Below are positions 41,901-51,779 of a stretch of 64,000 nt of DNA, piece by piece; the stretch's first letter is position 1; each line of letters opens with the position of its first letter. The notes under the pieces are model-generated. The model did no database searches. It was given only the letters and a program-made list of their open reading frames with translations, and was not told where the DNA came from. Source of the DNA: Malachius bipustulatus (lineage: Eukaryota; Arthropoda; Insecta; Coleoptera; Melyridae); contig OU342638.1 of the NCBI GenBank assembly GCA_910589415.1, forward strand, positions 6,572,001-6,636,000. Direction: 5' to 3'. The position numbers and the translations under genes were made by a program.

Positions 41901-44900
41901 CATTTTCTAATGCTTCTAGTTGACGTGCAGAAAAAACCGTCCGAGGTCTTCTGCCACCTTTTGTCGATTTTTCCCCATCATAAAAGGCTGCCTTATCTAG
42001 TATTTTGATAACGATGGTATTGTCTTTGATGGGATCTGCCTTTCTTCTAGAGTGAATGATCGAGCGAGTTTTCGTCTTCTGGTTGAGCTTATATATTCTG
42101 AAGAAGCAAATTCATTTTCTAATGCTTCTAGTTGACGTGCAGAAAAAACCGTCCGAGGTCTTCTGCCACCTTTTGTCGATTTTTCCCCATTATCAAAGGC
42201 TGCCTTATCTAGTATTTTGATAACGATGGTATTGTTTTTGATGGGATCTGCCTTTCTTCTAGAGTCAATGATCGAGCTAGTTCTCGTCTTCTGGTTGAGC
42301 TTATATATTCTGAAGAAGCAAATTCATTTTCTAATGCTTCTAGTTGACGTGCAGAAAAAACCGTCCGAGGTCTTCTGCCACCTTTTGTCGATTTTCCCCC
42401 ATCATCAAAGGCTGCCTTATCTAGTATTTTGATAACGATGGTATTGTCTTTGATGGGATCTGCCTTTCTTCTAGAGTGAATGATCGAGCGAGTTCTCGTC
42501 TTCTGGTTGAGCTTATATATTCTGAAGAAGCAAATTCATTTTCTAATGCTTCTAGTTGACGTGCAGAAAAAACCGTCCGAGGTCTTCTGCCACCTTTTGT
42601 CGATTTTTCCCCATTATCAAAGGCTGCCTTATCTAGTATTTTGATAACGATGGTATTGTTTTTGATGGGATCTGCCTTTCTTCTAGAGTCAATGATCGAG
42701 CGAGTTCTCGTCTTCTGGTTGAGCTTATATATTCTGAAGAAGCCAATTCATTTTCTAGTGCTTCTAGTTGACGTGCAGAAAAAACCGTCCGAGGTCTTCT
42801 GCCACCTTTTGTCGATTTTTCCCCATTATCAAAGGCTGCCTTATCTAGTATTTTGATAACGATGGTATTGTTTTTGATGGGATCTGCCTTTCTTCTAGAG
42901 TCAATGATCGAGCTAGTTCTCGTCTTCTGGTTGAGCTTATATATTCTGAAGAAGCAAATTCATTTTCTAATGCTTCTAGTTGACGTGCAGAAAAAACCGT
43001 CCGAGGTCTTCTGCCACCTTTTGTCGATTTTCCCCCATCATCAAAGGCTGCCTTATCTAGTATTTTGATAACGATGGTATTGTCTTTGATGGGATCTGCC
43101 TTTCTTCTAGAGTGAATGATCGAGCGAGTTCTCGTCTTCTGGTTGAGCTTATATATTCTGAAGAAGCAAATTCATTTTCTAATGCTTCTAGTTGACGTGC
43201 AGAAAAAACCGTCCGAGGTCTTCTGCCACCTTTTGTCGATTTTTCCCCATTATCAAAGGCTGCCTTATCTAGTATTTTGATAACGATGGTATTGTTTTTG
43301 ATGGGATCTGCCTTTCTTCTAGAGTCAATGATCGAGCGAGTTCTCGTCTTCTGGTTGAGCTTATATATTCTGAAGAAGCAAATTCATTTTCTAGTGCTTC
43401 TAGTTGACGTGCAGAAAAAACCGTCCGAGGTCTTCTGCCACCTTTTGTCGATTTTCCCCCATCATCAAAGGCTGCCTTATCTAGTATTTTGATAACGATG
43501 GTATTGTCTTTGATGGGATCTGCCTTTCTTCTAGAGTCAATGATCGAGCTAGTTCTCGTCTTCTGGTTGAGCTTATATATTCTGAAGAAGCAAATTCATT
43601 TTCTAATGCTTCTAGTTGACGTGCAGAAAAAACCGTCCGAGGTCTTCTGCCACCTTTTGTCGATTTTCCCCCATCATCAAAGGCTGCCTTATCTAGTATT
43701 TTGATAACGATGGTATTGTCTTTGATGGGATCTGCCTTTCTTCTAGAGTGAATGATCGAGCGAGTTCTCGTCTTCTGGTTGAGCTTATATATTCTGAAGA
43801 AGCAAATTCATTTTCTAATGCTTCTAGTTGACGTGCAGAAAAAACCGTCCGAGGTCTTCTGCCACCTTTTGTCGATTTTTCCCCATTATCAAAGGCTGCC
43901 TTATCTAGTATTTTGATAACGATGGTATTGTTTTTGATGGGATCTGCCTTTCTTCTAGAGTCAATGATCGAGCGAGTTCTCGTCTTCTGGTTGAGCTTAT
44001 ATATTCTGAAGAAGCAAATTCATTTTCTAGTGCTTCTAGTTGACGTGCAGAAAAAACCGTCCGAGGTCTTCTGCCACCTTTTGTCGATTTTCCCCCATCA
44101 TCAAAGGCTGCCTTATCTAGTATTTTGATAACGATGGTATTGTCTTTGATGGGATCTGCCTTTCTTCTAGAGTCAATGATCGAGCGAGTTCTCGTCTTCT
44201 GGTTGAGCTTATATTATATTCTGAAGAAGCAAATTCATTTTCTAATGCTTCTAGTTGACGTGCAGAAAAAACCGTCCGAGGTCTTCTGCCACCTTTTGTC
44301 GATTTTTCTCCATCATCAAAGGCTTCCTTATCTAGTATTTTGATAACGATGGTATTGTCTTTGATGGGATCTGCCTTTCTTCTAGAGTCAATGATCGAGC
44401 GAGTTCTCGTCTTCTGGTTGAGCTTATATTATATTCTGAAGAAGCAAATTCATTTTCTAATGCTTCTAGTTGACGTGCAGAAAAAACCGTCCGAGGTCTT
44501 CTGCCACCTTTTGTCGATTTTCCCCCATCATCAAAGGCTGCCTTATCTAGTATTTTGATAACGATAGTATTGTCTTTGATGGGATCTGCCTTTCTTCTAG
44601 AGTCAATGATCGAACGAGTTCTCGTCTTCTGGTTGAGCTTATATATTCTGAAGAAGCAAATTTATTTTCTAATGCTTCTAGTTAACTTGCAGAAAAAACC
44701 GTCCGAGGTCTTCTGCAACCTTTTGTCGATTTTTCCCCATTATCAAAGGCTGCCTTATCTAGTATTTTGATAACGATGGTATTGTTTTTGATGGGATCTG
44801 CCTTTCTTCTAGAGTCAATAATCGAGCGAGTTCTCGTCTTCTGGTTGAGCTTATATATTCTGAAGAAGCAAATTCATTTTCTTATGATTCTAGTTGACGT

Positions 44901-45861
44901 GCAGAAAAAACCGTCCGAGGTCTTCTGCCACCTTTTGTCGATTTTCCCCCATCATCAAAGGCTGCCTTATCTAGTATTTTGATAACGATGGTATTGTCTT
45001 TGATGGGATCTGCCTTTCTTCTAGAGTGAATGATCGAGCGAGTTTTCGTCTTCTGGTTGAGCTTATATATTCTGAAGAAGCAAATTCATTTTCTAATGCT
45101 TCTAGTTGACGTGCAGAAAAAATCGTCCGAGGTCTTCTGCCACCTTTTGTCGATTTTTCCCCATTATCAAAGGCTGCCTTATCTAGTATTTTGATAACGA
45201 TGGTATTGTTTTTGATGGGATCTGCCTTTCTTCTAGAGTCAATGATCGAGCGAGTTCTCTCGTCTTCTGGTTGAGCTTATATATTCTGAAGAAGCAAATT
45301 CATTTTCTAATGCTTCTAGTTGACGTGCAGAAAAAACCGTCCGAGGTCTTCTGCCACCTTTTGTCGATTTTCCCCCATCATCAAAGGCTGCCTTATCTAG
45401 TATTTTGATAACGATGGTATTGTCTTTGATGGGATCTGCCTTTCTTCTAGAGTCAATGATCGAGCGAGTTCTCGTCTTCTGGTTGAGCTTATATTATATT
45501 CTGAAGAAGCAAATTCATTTTCTAATGCTTCTAGTTGACGTGCAGAAAAAACCGTCCGAGGTCTTCTACCACCTTTTGTCGATTTTCCCCCATCATCAAA
45601 GGCTGCCTTATCTAGTATTTTGATAACGATGGTATTGTCTTTGATGGGATCTGCCTTTCTTCTAGAGTCAATGATCGAACGAGTTCTCGTCTTCTGGTTG
45701 AGCTTATATTATATTCTGAAGAAGCAAATTCATTTTCTAATGCTTCTAGTTGACGTGCAGAAAAAACCGTCCCGAGGTCTGCCACCTTTTGTCGATTTTC
45801 CCCCATCATCAAAGGCTGCCTTATCTAGTATTTTGATAACGATGGTATTGTCTTTGATGGG
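38947..45861 (-). repeat. Satellite of about 32 x 212 bp derived from a homeobox exon
   Basis: Units are 212 bp, some 213-215 bp, more than 95% alike. On the minus strand each encodes a run ending in homeodomain residues 5-44: RTVFSARQLEALENEF, then SSEY, then RRRELARSLTLEERQ. The hallmark positions R5, F8, L16, F20, Y25, R31, L40 and Q44 are all present at the right spacing. The recognition helix (WFQNRR) is absent; the unit stops at the 44/45 position, a common homeobox intron site. 212 is not a multiple of three, so units do not form one long ORF. Recurring plus-strand 71-codon ORFs are shadows of this. Confidence 0.9.
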
Positions 45862-45960
45862 AGTAGTTTCATGAAATTCCTGCGTACCTGGGCGGATAAT
45901 TACGCACTCATAACGAGGCACGACAGCAGGACAATGTTGAATATTTCTTCCTTCGTTGGT
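45647..45960 (-). pseudogene. Homeobox exon at the satellite edge (founder exon)
   Basis: A minus-strand exon starts after an acceptor ATATTTCAG at 45961. It encodes TNEGRNIQHCPAVVPRYECV, then IIRPGTQEFHETT, and runs straight into the first satellite unit (IKILDKAAFDDG and the homeodomain start). The flank outside the array occurs once, so this looks like the exon from which the array grew. In this first unit a small deletion plus an insertion near 45770-45776 breaks the homeodomain frame. The part of the gene coding helix 3 is not in the window. The homeodomain class cannot be fixed. Confidence 0.65.
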
Positions 45961-45961
45961 C

Positions 45962-46501
45962 TGAAATATAATCGTAGAAGAATTAGATGAAGATCGAAAT
46001 TGACATTACGTACTAAGTTAGATGTATGAAGTTAAGATAAACGTTAAGCCATAGGTTATGATCTCCATACGACTTCGATAATTAAAGATATTGGCAAATT
46101 TAGAGTTAGACTTATTAGCAAAATTATTCCAAGTTATAGTTTTCGGCTTTTTTATTACACTTTTTCCTCACTCTCTGTTTCTTTATTTTGTAATTTTAAA
46201 GACAAAACATGTGCAAAAAGCTGATGACACCTCTAATTTAAAAATCTAACCTGAATAATTTATAGGTATTATAGGTATTTTGATAGACATGGGCAGTTTT
46301 GGAGAAACAAGCAGAGTGTATATTCAAAAAAATTAAATTTTTCAGAAATATAATGATATCTCAGGAACCGTTTTTCGAGATACGGAACTCAGTGTTTTTA
46401 CACATCTTATAAATTCGATAAAACGAAAAGCGCTGGTTTTTTTTGAATAAATAAAAAAACAGGTCGATTTTGTTTTTGAGTTGTTCAACTTTTGACATAA
46501 T
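45962..46501. other. Non-coding flank of the homeobox exon
   Basis: AT-rich, without a recognisable ORF, further exon or repeat terminus. It would be intron of the founder gene if that gene is in place. Confidence 0.4.
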
Positions 46502-48422
46502 ATCCCAACTAGCAAAATAAGTTCTATTTCCGTATTTAATTCCTAAATATATACCTGTAAGTTCAAAGTACTAGGAGTAGTACCGTCTTATTTCCATATT
46601 TGAGAAGTAAATTCTACCAAAATGGGGAATAATTTCAAGTCTTTGTTTGGTATTTTTTAGGTAGAGTTTACTGTTCGATGCACTAACAAAACAGGTAAAA
46701 AATTAGTAACAGTAACGTTCTGGTTAAGGGATTTATACTTTAAAGTTACTTCAATAAAATGAGGAGTGGCCTAATAATATGTCTATCTCCGTTCTGGTTG
46801 TTTGTTTCTATTCAACTTTACAAAGAAGCTATATGTAACTGTAACTGCACTGCTCCTCGTCTTCACTTCTGTCTCGATCGACATCGTCACTTTCAACAAA
46901 ATGGTCTAGTCACAAATATTATAAGTATACCTAGTAGGAATAGGTGGTACTTATATTGAAATTTACATTCGCGACAATAGCTCACCGGTAGGGAAAATTT
47001 TTAAACGAACGTTGACTTACTGACAAACATGTGAGTTATACTTCGAAAAATTACAACGCGCTTGAGAAAAAAGTTCATTTGAAAAAAAAAATTAACATAA
47101 AAAAATTATTTCATATAATATAAACATTTTTTTAAAGCAAGAAACTTAAAAATTCGTTAATGTATAGACACATATTCGATAATGATCTCGAATTATACTT
47201 CCGAAATTAATTAAAACATCAACATTTGCTTTTTATTTGGGAACATAATTTAAAGGCTATAATGGCTTCCATTTTAACAACTACAAACATGGCGATATCA
47301 TACACAATATAAAAAGTGTACTTGTTAGTTGCAGCTGCTAACATAAAGCACTTGATAGTATCCCGCACTTTAAAGTAAGTACATGATACGTACATTAGTT
47401 AACTTTAAAGTAATTTATTTATTAATATATTTTATGAGAACTTATGCATCACTGTCTCTTAGTCGTTGTGAAAAGTTAATTTGTTTACAACAGATTCATC
47501 ATTTCTTTCTGTTTCAAGAATAAAATCTGATAATGCCTCATCGTCATCATCATAATACGCGACTTCAGTCTCCAGAATATTTTTTTCGTTACCATGTTCT
47601 TCAGAATCGGAATTGTGAGTAACTGTGAAGGACGCACTGGCTTTGTCTTTCAAAATTCTGGTTGGTTTGACTATTTTGCTTGGTCACGTGAAATAGTTTT
47701 TCACATTATCAACTTTGCTGTAGCAGATTTACTACTATTCGAATCACTTTCCTATAAAATGTGGATGAATGGCGGAACGGCTGACGTTTTTGTTCCACTC
47801 GACCTTCACGCACTTGATTAGCCATTTTTATTCCCAACAGACTGATCAACTACCACTACCACACAAAGTAGGTATAATAATAGCACTACATGGTATATTA
47901 CCATAAAGTAGACTTTTGAGGAAACCTGTACTTTATAGTATTTTCAGTCAGGTGAATTATACTTCCAGGTGATTCCACTCTATCACAAACACTTAGCTAG
48001 AACTTGAAAATTGTACTTGTTGGTTGTTTACTCCAAAGTAGATATTGAAGTTCATTCTAAGTATCAATAACTTATAAAAAGAACTTACTAGTTAAACAGT
48101 CTTTATAGTATTTATTGGGTACCCGGACCAGAACTTTTCACTACATTTTGTTACCTGTTATCAACCGTAACGCTACATATACTTACAAGTCATATATAAG
48201 GTGAAAATTTGCTAAACGAAACTTTCCATAATTACCTCAAAGTAAATACTCGATGGGGTAATACATTTTAGGTGATAATACTCCTTTAGCACTACTAAAA
48301 TGTCGCTAGAAGTACTGCACACTTATAAGTTATAAATTTGGTATAATATTTTGTATTTTATACTTATTCAAAGTAAAATAACCTTCCAACAGAGATTCTG
48401 TTACTTAATTTGCTAGTTGGGA
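46502..48422. mobile_element. Candidate TIR element rich in AAAGTA words
   Basis: TCCCAACTAGCAAAATAAGT at 46502-46521 is matched in reverse complement at 48403-48422 with one mismatch. The inside has many AAAGTA/TACTT words and no transposase. The target duplication is not resolved. A non-autonomous DNA transposon is likely but not proven. Confidence 0.35.
47459..47653 (-). CDS. Small acidic ORF, unidentified
   Basis: A 64-codon ORF with an acidic stretch (EVAYYDDDDEALSDFILETE), similar in style to acidic segments next to transposase or nuclear proteins. It has no recognised domain and no clear promoter. The codons upstream are broken by stops. It may be a decayed exon of the element around it. 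Confidence 0.2.
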   Translation of the reverse strand: MKDKASASFTVTHNSDSEEHGNEKNILETEVAYYDDDDEALSDFILETERNDESVVNKLTFHND

Positions 48423-48679
48423 TTGGGGTATACAGGGTGATGCGCGAAAAAGTGTTGACGTCATCGGCTTGTGAGTCGAAATTGTGCACTCTTTACTGAT
48501 GTGAAAATCGGAACATTAACAATAAAAATAAAAAAAAATCGAATAAAAATGTCTGTTTCCATGGTAATTTTATAAGATCTGTCTATCAAATTGAATCTCT
48601 CCAAATTAAGTTATTTCACAGAAATTTCGTCGCTTGATTCCCGCAGGCTATTTTTTTCTGTCTTAGTAGTTAAAATAAG

Positions 48680-49020
48680 GGGGTTCTGGACTGCACGGCA
48701 CGAAGTGGGCGTGGCCAGCAGCGCATGCGCGTAGTGGGCGTGTCAAGACCTAACCTGGGCTTGCCTACGCATGCGCCCAGCTCGGATTGGGCGTGCCAAG
48801 CCCTAACCTGGGCTTGTCTACGCATGCGCCCTGTCGAACCCGGCCTGTTCTCGAATCTGATTGGTCTCATTCGGCCATCGCAAATTATCTCGCCTCGGCC
48901 TCATCCGCCCAACATGGCCGACTTCGCTTCCGGCGCATGAGCGGAGGCGGAGGCCGGGCTGAGCGGGGGCAGAGCGGGGGCTAGAGTGGGGCGGGGGCTG
49001 AGCTTAGCGGAGCTTAACGA
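48680..49020. promoter_or_regulatory. GC-rich island with NRF-1-, ETS-, CCAAT- and YY1-like sites
   Basis: About 340 bases of high GC in an AT-rich window. It contains GCGCATGCGC (48720) and two further ACGCATGCGCC sites, a reverse CCAAT (TGATTGG, near 48860), CAACATGGCCGAC (near 48910) and CTTCCGG (near 48926). This is the site set of housekeeping promoters. Two units of about 70 bp (CCTAACCTGGGCTTG...TACGCATGCGCC) are repeated. A run AATAAAACAAAAAAAAAA at 49070-49091 follows. It may be a host promoter fragment, a retroposed transcript or a GC-rich repeat. Confidence 0.4.
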
Positions 49021-49120
49021 AGTTCGGACTTAGCTAGAATGTAGTTCGACTAATCGAGTAATTTTTAATGAATAAAACAAAAAAAAAAAACAGTTTAAAA
49101 TGTTTACTTTATTGGTGTTT

Positions 49121-49702
49121 TCAATGGGAAGTAGTACAGGCTGTGAGAAGCTGACTTTGTTTATATTTATTATCAATCCACTTTACATAAAATGCAAAAC
49201 AAAGCAGCAATGAAAAATACAATATAATGAAAATTTTTAATGTAATTGTTAAATTAACATTAATATTATCTTCATCTGCTGTTGCATTGCGAATATGAAC
49301 GTTGTTATCTTCGATTTTTTGATGAGGTAGACTGTTCTTCGATAACGATGAATTATTTAACTTTTTGATAGAGGTTAAATAATCGTAATAATGCGGATTA
49401 TTACTCAAACTGAATTCGTGCAGGATATATTTCCATTCGCTATCACCGAAGCTCCTATCCAAATAAATAAACCTCAACTTGTATTTCAAAATCACTGTAT
49501 CGTGACTAGGGGTAAAATTAGTTTGAAAAATAAATATATTATCTTGAATTGTTGGCTGTAGTTTTACCCAGTTGGTGGGCCAAGTATCATTATCTTGATT
49601 AAAACAAACAAAAGCGTTTATCACATTTGGTTGCCGATAAACTATAAATTTATTTTTTGCTAATATAGCGAATATGAGAAGAGATGCTTTGAGTAAAGTC
49701 AT
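49121..49702 (-). CDS. Polinton signal-peptide/transmembrane protein, unidentified
   Basis: A 193-codon ORF. It has a hydrophobic signal-like N terminus (LLKASLLIFAILA), an ectodomain of about 140 residues with several N-glycosylation sequons (NNSS, NATA, NLT), then a 20-residue membrane segment (FIILYFSLLLCFAFYV) near residues 160-176 and a short basic tail. The topology is that of a type I membrane glycoprotein, as in enveloped-virus surface proteins, but I find no family match. An AATAAA lies just past the stop at about 49107. It lies at the left end of the Polinton, downstream of the integrase on the same strand. Confidence 0.6.
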   Translation of the reverse strand: MTLLKASLLIFAILAKNKFIVYRQPNVINAFVCFNQDNDTWPTNWVKLQPTIQDNIFIFQTNFTPSHDTVILKYKLRFIYLDRSFGDSEWKYILHEFSLSNNPHYYDYLTSIKKLNNSSLSKNSLPHQKIEDNNVHIRNATADEDNINVNLTITLKIFIILYFSLLLCFAFYVKWIDNKYKQSQLLTACTTSH

Positions 49703-49911
49703 TGTTATGGAACTATCTGATTTTTTATTTATGGAATGCTAATATAGGGATTTTTTTATTATTATTTTTATTTTTAATAGTATACCTAATAGGTAATAAT
49801 AATAAGGTAATAGGTAATAAAAAAAGTCAGATTTTTTTTACAGCTCTTTATTTTCATGTACTTATAGATACCTACATCAGAAAAAAAATTAACATTAAAA
49901 ATTACAGACAC

Positions 49912-50328
49912 TTAATTAATGATCATATGATAAGTTTGATTATAATCCCTAATATCGATAAGGTCAGGGCTAGATACTAGAGGTAATGCTCTTTCAATCT
50001 CTCCGTTGCTATATACTCGTTCGCTTTCATATTCCCTGTATTCATAGCAAGAAATGTTCAATGATCGTTCTTCATAATGAGCTTCATATGTGCAACGAAT
50101 AGGAAGAACCACATTATTCGCGAATTCCAGATTAAAATGTCTGTAAAAAGGATGGTCACTTTCAATTATGCCAGCAATTTCGAGCTCTTTTTCAATCAAA
50201 TGAATTCGAAATACTTCAATTGCATTCTCGACTGATACGTAATAATTAGAGTTTGATTCAGCTTCACTCATGTTTTCTATCTCATCTTCATCGCTCGTCA
50301 TAATAATTCCATTGTGTATCTGCCTCAT
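49912..50328 (-). CDS. Polinton hypothetical protein, acidic N terminus
   Basis: A 138-codon ORF overlapping the end of the upstream ORF (50288-50638) by 41 bases in another frame. It starts with an acidic stretch (TSDEDEIENMSEAESNSNYY) followed by a compact mixed region (VENAIEVFRIHLIEKELEIA). No family is recognised. The overlap suggests coupled expression, or that the two ORFs are one gene split by a frameshift. Confidence 0.5.
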   Translation of the reverse strand: MRQIHNGIIMTSDEDEIENMSEAESNSNYYVSVENAIEVFRIHLIEKELEIAGIIESDHPFYRHFNLEFANNVVLPIRCTYEAHYEERSLNISCYEYREYESERVYSNGEIERALPLVSSPDLIDIRDYNQTYHMIIN

Positions 50329-50638
50329 CGTTCGTATACTCAGAAGATGGCTGCACCACTGATGCTATTGTAGTTGTAGTTGAACTTGACGTAGAACTTT
50401 GCTCATTTATCAGATCAAGAATAACAGTTTCATTATACACCGGTAAATTTTCACTAGGAGATAATAGTTTGAATGATAATTTAATTTCCACTGTCTCGTT
50501 GCTTGGTAGTTTTACATCAAATTCAATTTGAGCGCTTTGATTCAAATTCGTTAAATGAACTGGTGGTGAAACCGAAGCAGTAAAAGCGTTAACTATGAAA
50601 TAAAAAAGCAAGGTAAACACGTAAAAGCTAGAAATCAT
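50288..50638 (-). CDS. Polinton secreted or surface protein, unidentified
   Basis: A 116-codon ORF with a strong signal peptide (SSFYVFTLLFYFIVNAFTAS), a beta-rich region (QIEFDVKLPSNETVEIKLSF) with sequons (NQS, NET twice), and a Ser/Thr-rich mucin-like stretch (SSTSSSTTTTIAS). It has no C-terminal membrane segment unless it is fused to the next ORF. It lies directly downstream of the integrase gene. No family match. Confidence 0.55.
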   Translation of the reverse strand: MISSFYVFTLLFYFIVNAFTASVSPPVHLTNLNQSAQIEFDVKLPSNETVEIKLSFKLLSPSENLPVYNETVILDLINEQSSTSSSTTTTIASVVQPSSEYTNDEADTQWNYYDER

Positions 50639-50781
50639 GTTTTTATTGGAGAAGTATTTCGAGTGAGCGATGACTACACTTTAAAAAAATTTTAGCAAAT
50701 TTTTTTCTTATATATCCAAAAAAAAACAGTTAGCAAATTCTCTACTGAACAGTCATGTGACAAATATTTTCGCAAACGTGA

Positions 50782-51723
50782 TTACAAAATTTGGCTTTTG
50801 TTTACCCAGCTATTGTGCTTATCGGAAAAGCCTAACCACTTGACGAATAGTTTATCTTTACCCTTCTTCTTCAATATCTTTTCAATTAGATAAGCATCTG
50901 GATATTGCGTTTTTAATAATTCGGGTTCATAGAAGCACCCTTTTATAATTTCTCCTGAAGTATCTTTGAGTAAATAAGTTACCGGGTTACTATTTTTTAT
51001 TTGGCGAATGACAAAAGTCTCTGTGGTCCAGTTGGGCGTGTATGATTTTTCGAACAGATGCTTGGATTTGCTTATACGAACTCTGTCACCAATCTTATAT
51101 TTTGGAATAGGAAATTTTTTAATTTTATTATAAACAGTTTTTAATAAAAATTTTTCATTAGTAAAATTAACGTCGCGAGGCTTCATTTTAATAGTTCGAT
51201 GTATTTTATTGTTATACTTGAAAACTAGTTCATCAATATTATCAATCCAATTGTAAGATCCATTAAGGGAAAATTCTTTGAACATCCAGTTTTTTAGCGT
51301 TCTGTTGAATCTTTCAACAATAGAGGCTTTCATTGTGCTGTATGTAGAATATAGATTAATATTATAAACTGAGATTAACTTTTGCACGTTCGAATTATAA
51401 AATTCTTTTCCTTTATCAACTTGAAGATGTTTCGGTGATTGTTTACTAAATATTTTATTAAATGCATTAGCTACATCGATGCCAGATTTTGATTTGACGG
51501 GTATTGCCCAAGCGTATTTAGAGAATGCGTCTATAACTGTTAGTAGGAAACGATATCCTCTATTATCGCTTGAATGATTGCTTAGGTCAATTAAATCGGC
51601 TTGCCATAAGTCATTAACCCCTTTTAAAATTACAGATCTACGCGGAAAATTGCGTCTTATCTGTCGGTGAATTTCCTCCACTAGTCCTTTCTTAGCTGCA
51701 CTAATTTTTGGTTTCATTTTCAA
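50782..51723 (-). CDS. Polinton retroviral-type integrase with chromodomain
   Basis: A 313-codon ORF. The rve core shows the triad in WQADLIDL, LQVDKGKEF and KASIVERFNRTLKNW, with VIDAFSKYAWAIPVK between. A C-terminal chromo-like domain reads YLIEKILKKKGKDKLFVKW and LGFSDKHNSWV. The N-terminal zinc-binding part is short, as is usual in Polintons. It inserts linear element DNA into host DNA; the chromodomain may target histone marks. The reading frame is intact. Confidence 0.92.
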   Translation of the reverse strand: MKMKPKISAAKKGLVEEIHRQIRRNFPRRSVILKGVNDLWQADLIDLSNHSSDNRGYRFLLTVIDAFSKYAWAIPVKSKSGIDVANAFNKIFSKQSPKHLQVDKGKEFYNSNVQKLISVYNINLYSTYSTMKASIVERFNRTLKNWMFKEFSLNGSYNWIDNIDELVFKYNNKIHRTIKMKPRDVNFTNEKFLLKTVYNKIKKFPIPKYKIGDRVRISKSKHLFEKSYTPNWTTETFVIRQIKNSNPVTYLLKDTSGEIIKGCFYEPELLKTQYPDAYLIEKILKKKGKDKLFVKWLGFSDKHNSWVNKSQIL

Positions 51724-51779
51724 TTCTAATAAAGAGACGATATGAATTTATATAAAGCTCAAGTCTAAACAGGAAATGT

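Noticed and set aside
39055..45874. Many near-identical 64-84 codon plus-strand ORFs (MITMVLFLMGSAFLL type) that look like a membrane-protein gene family
   Set aside because: They are frame shadows of the satellite unit; the meaningful reading is the homeodomain on the minus strand.
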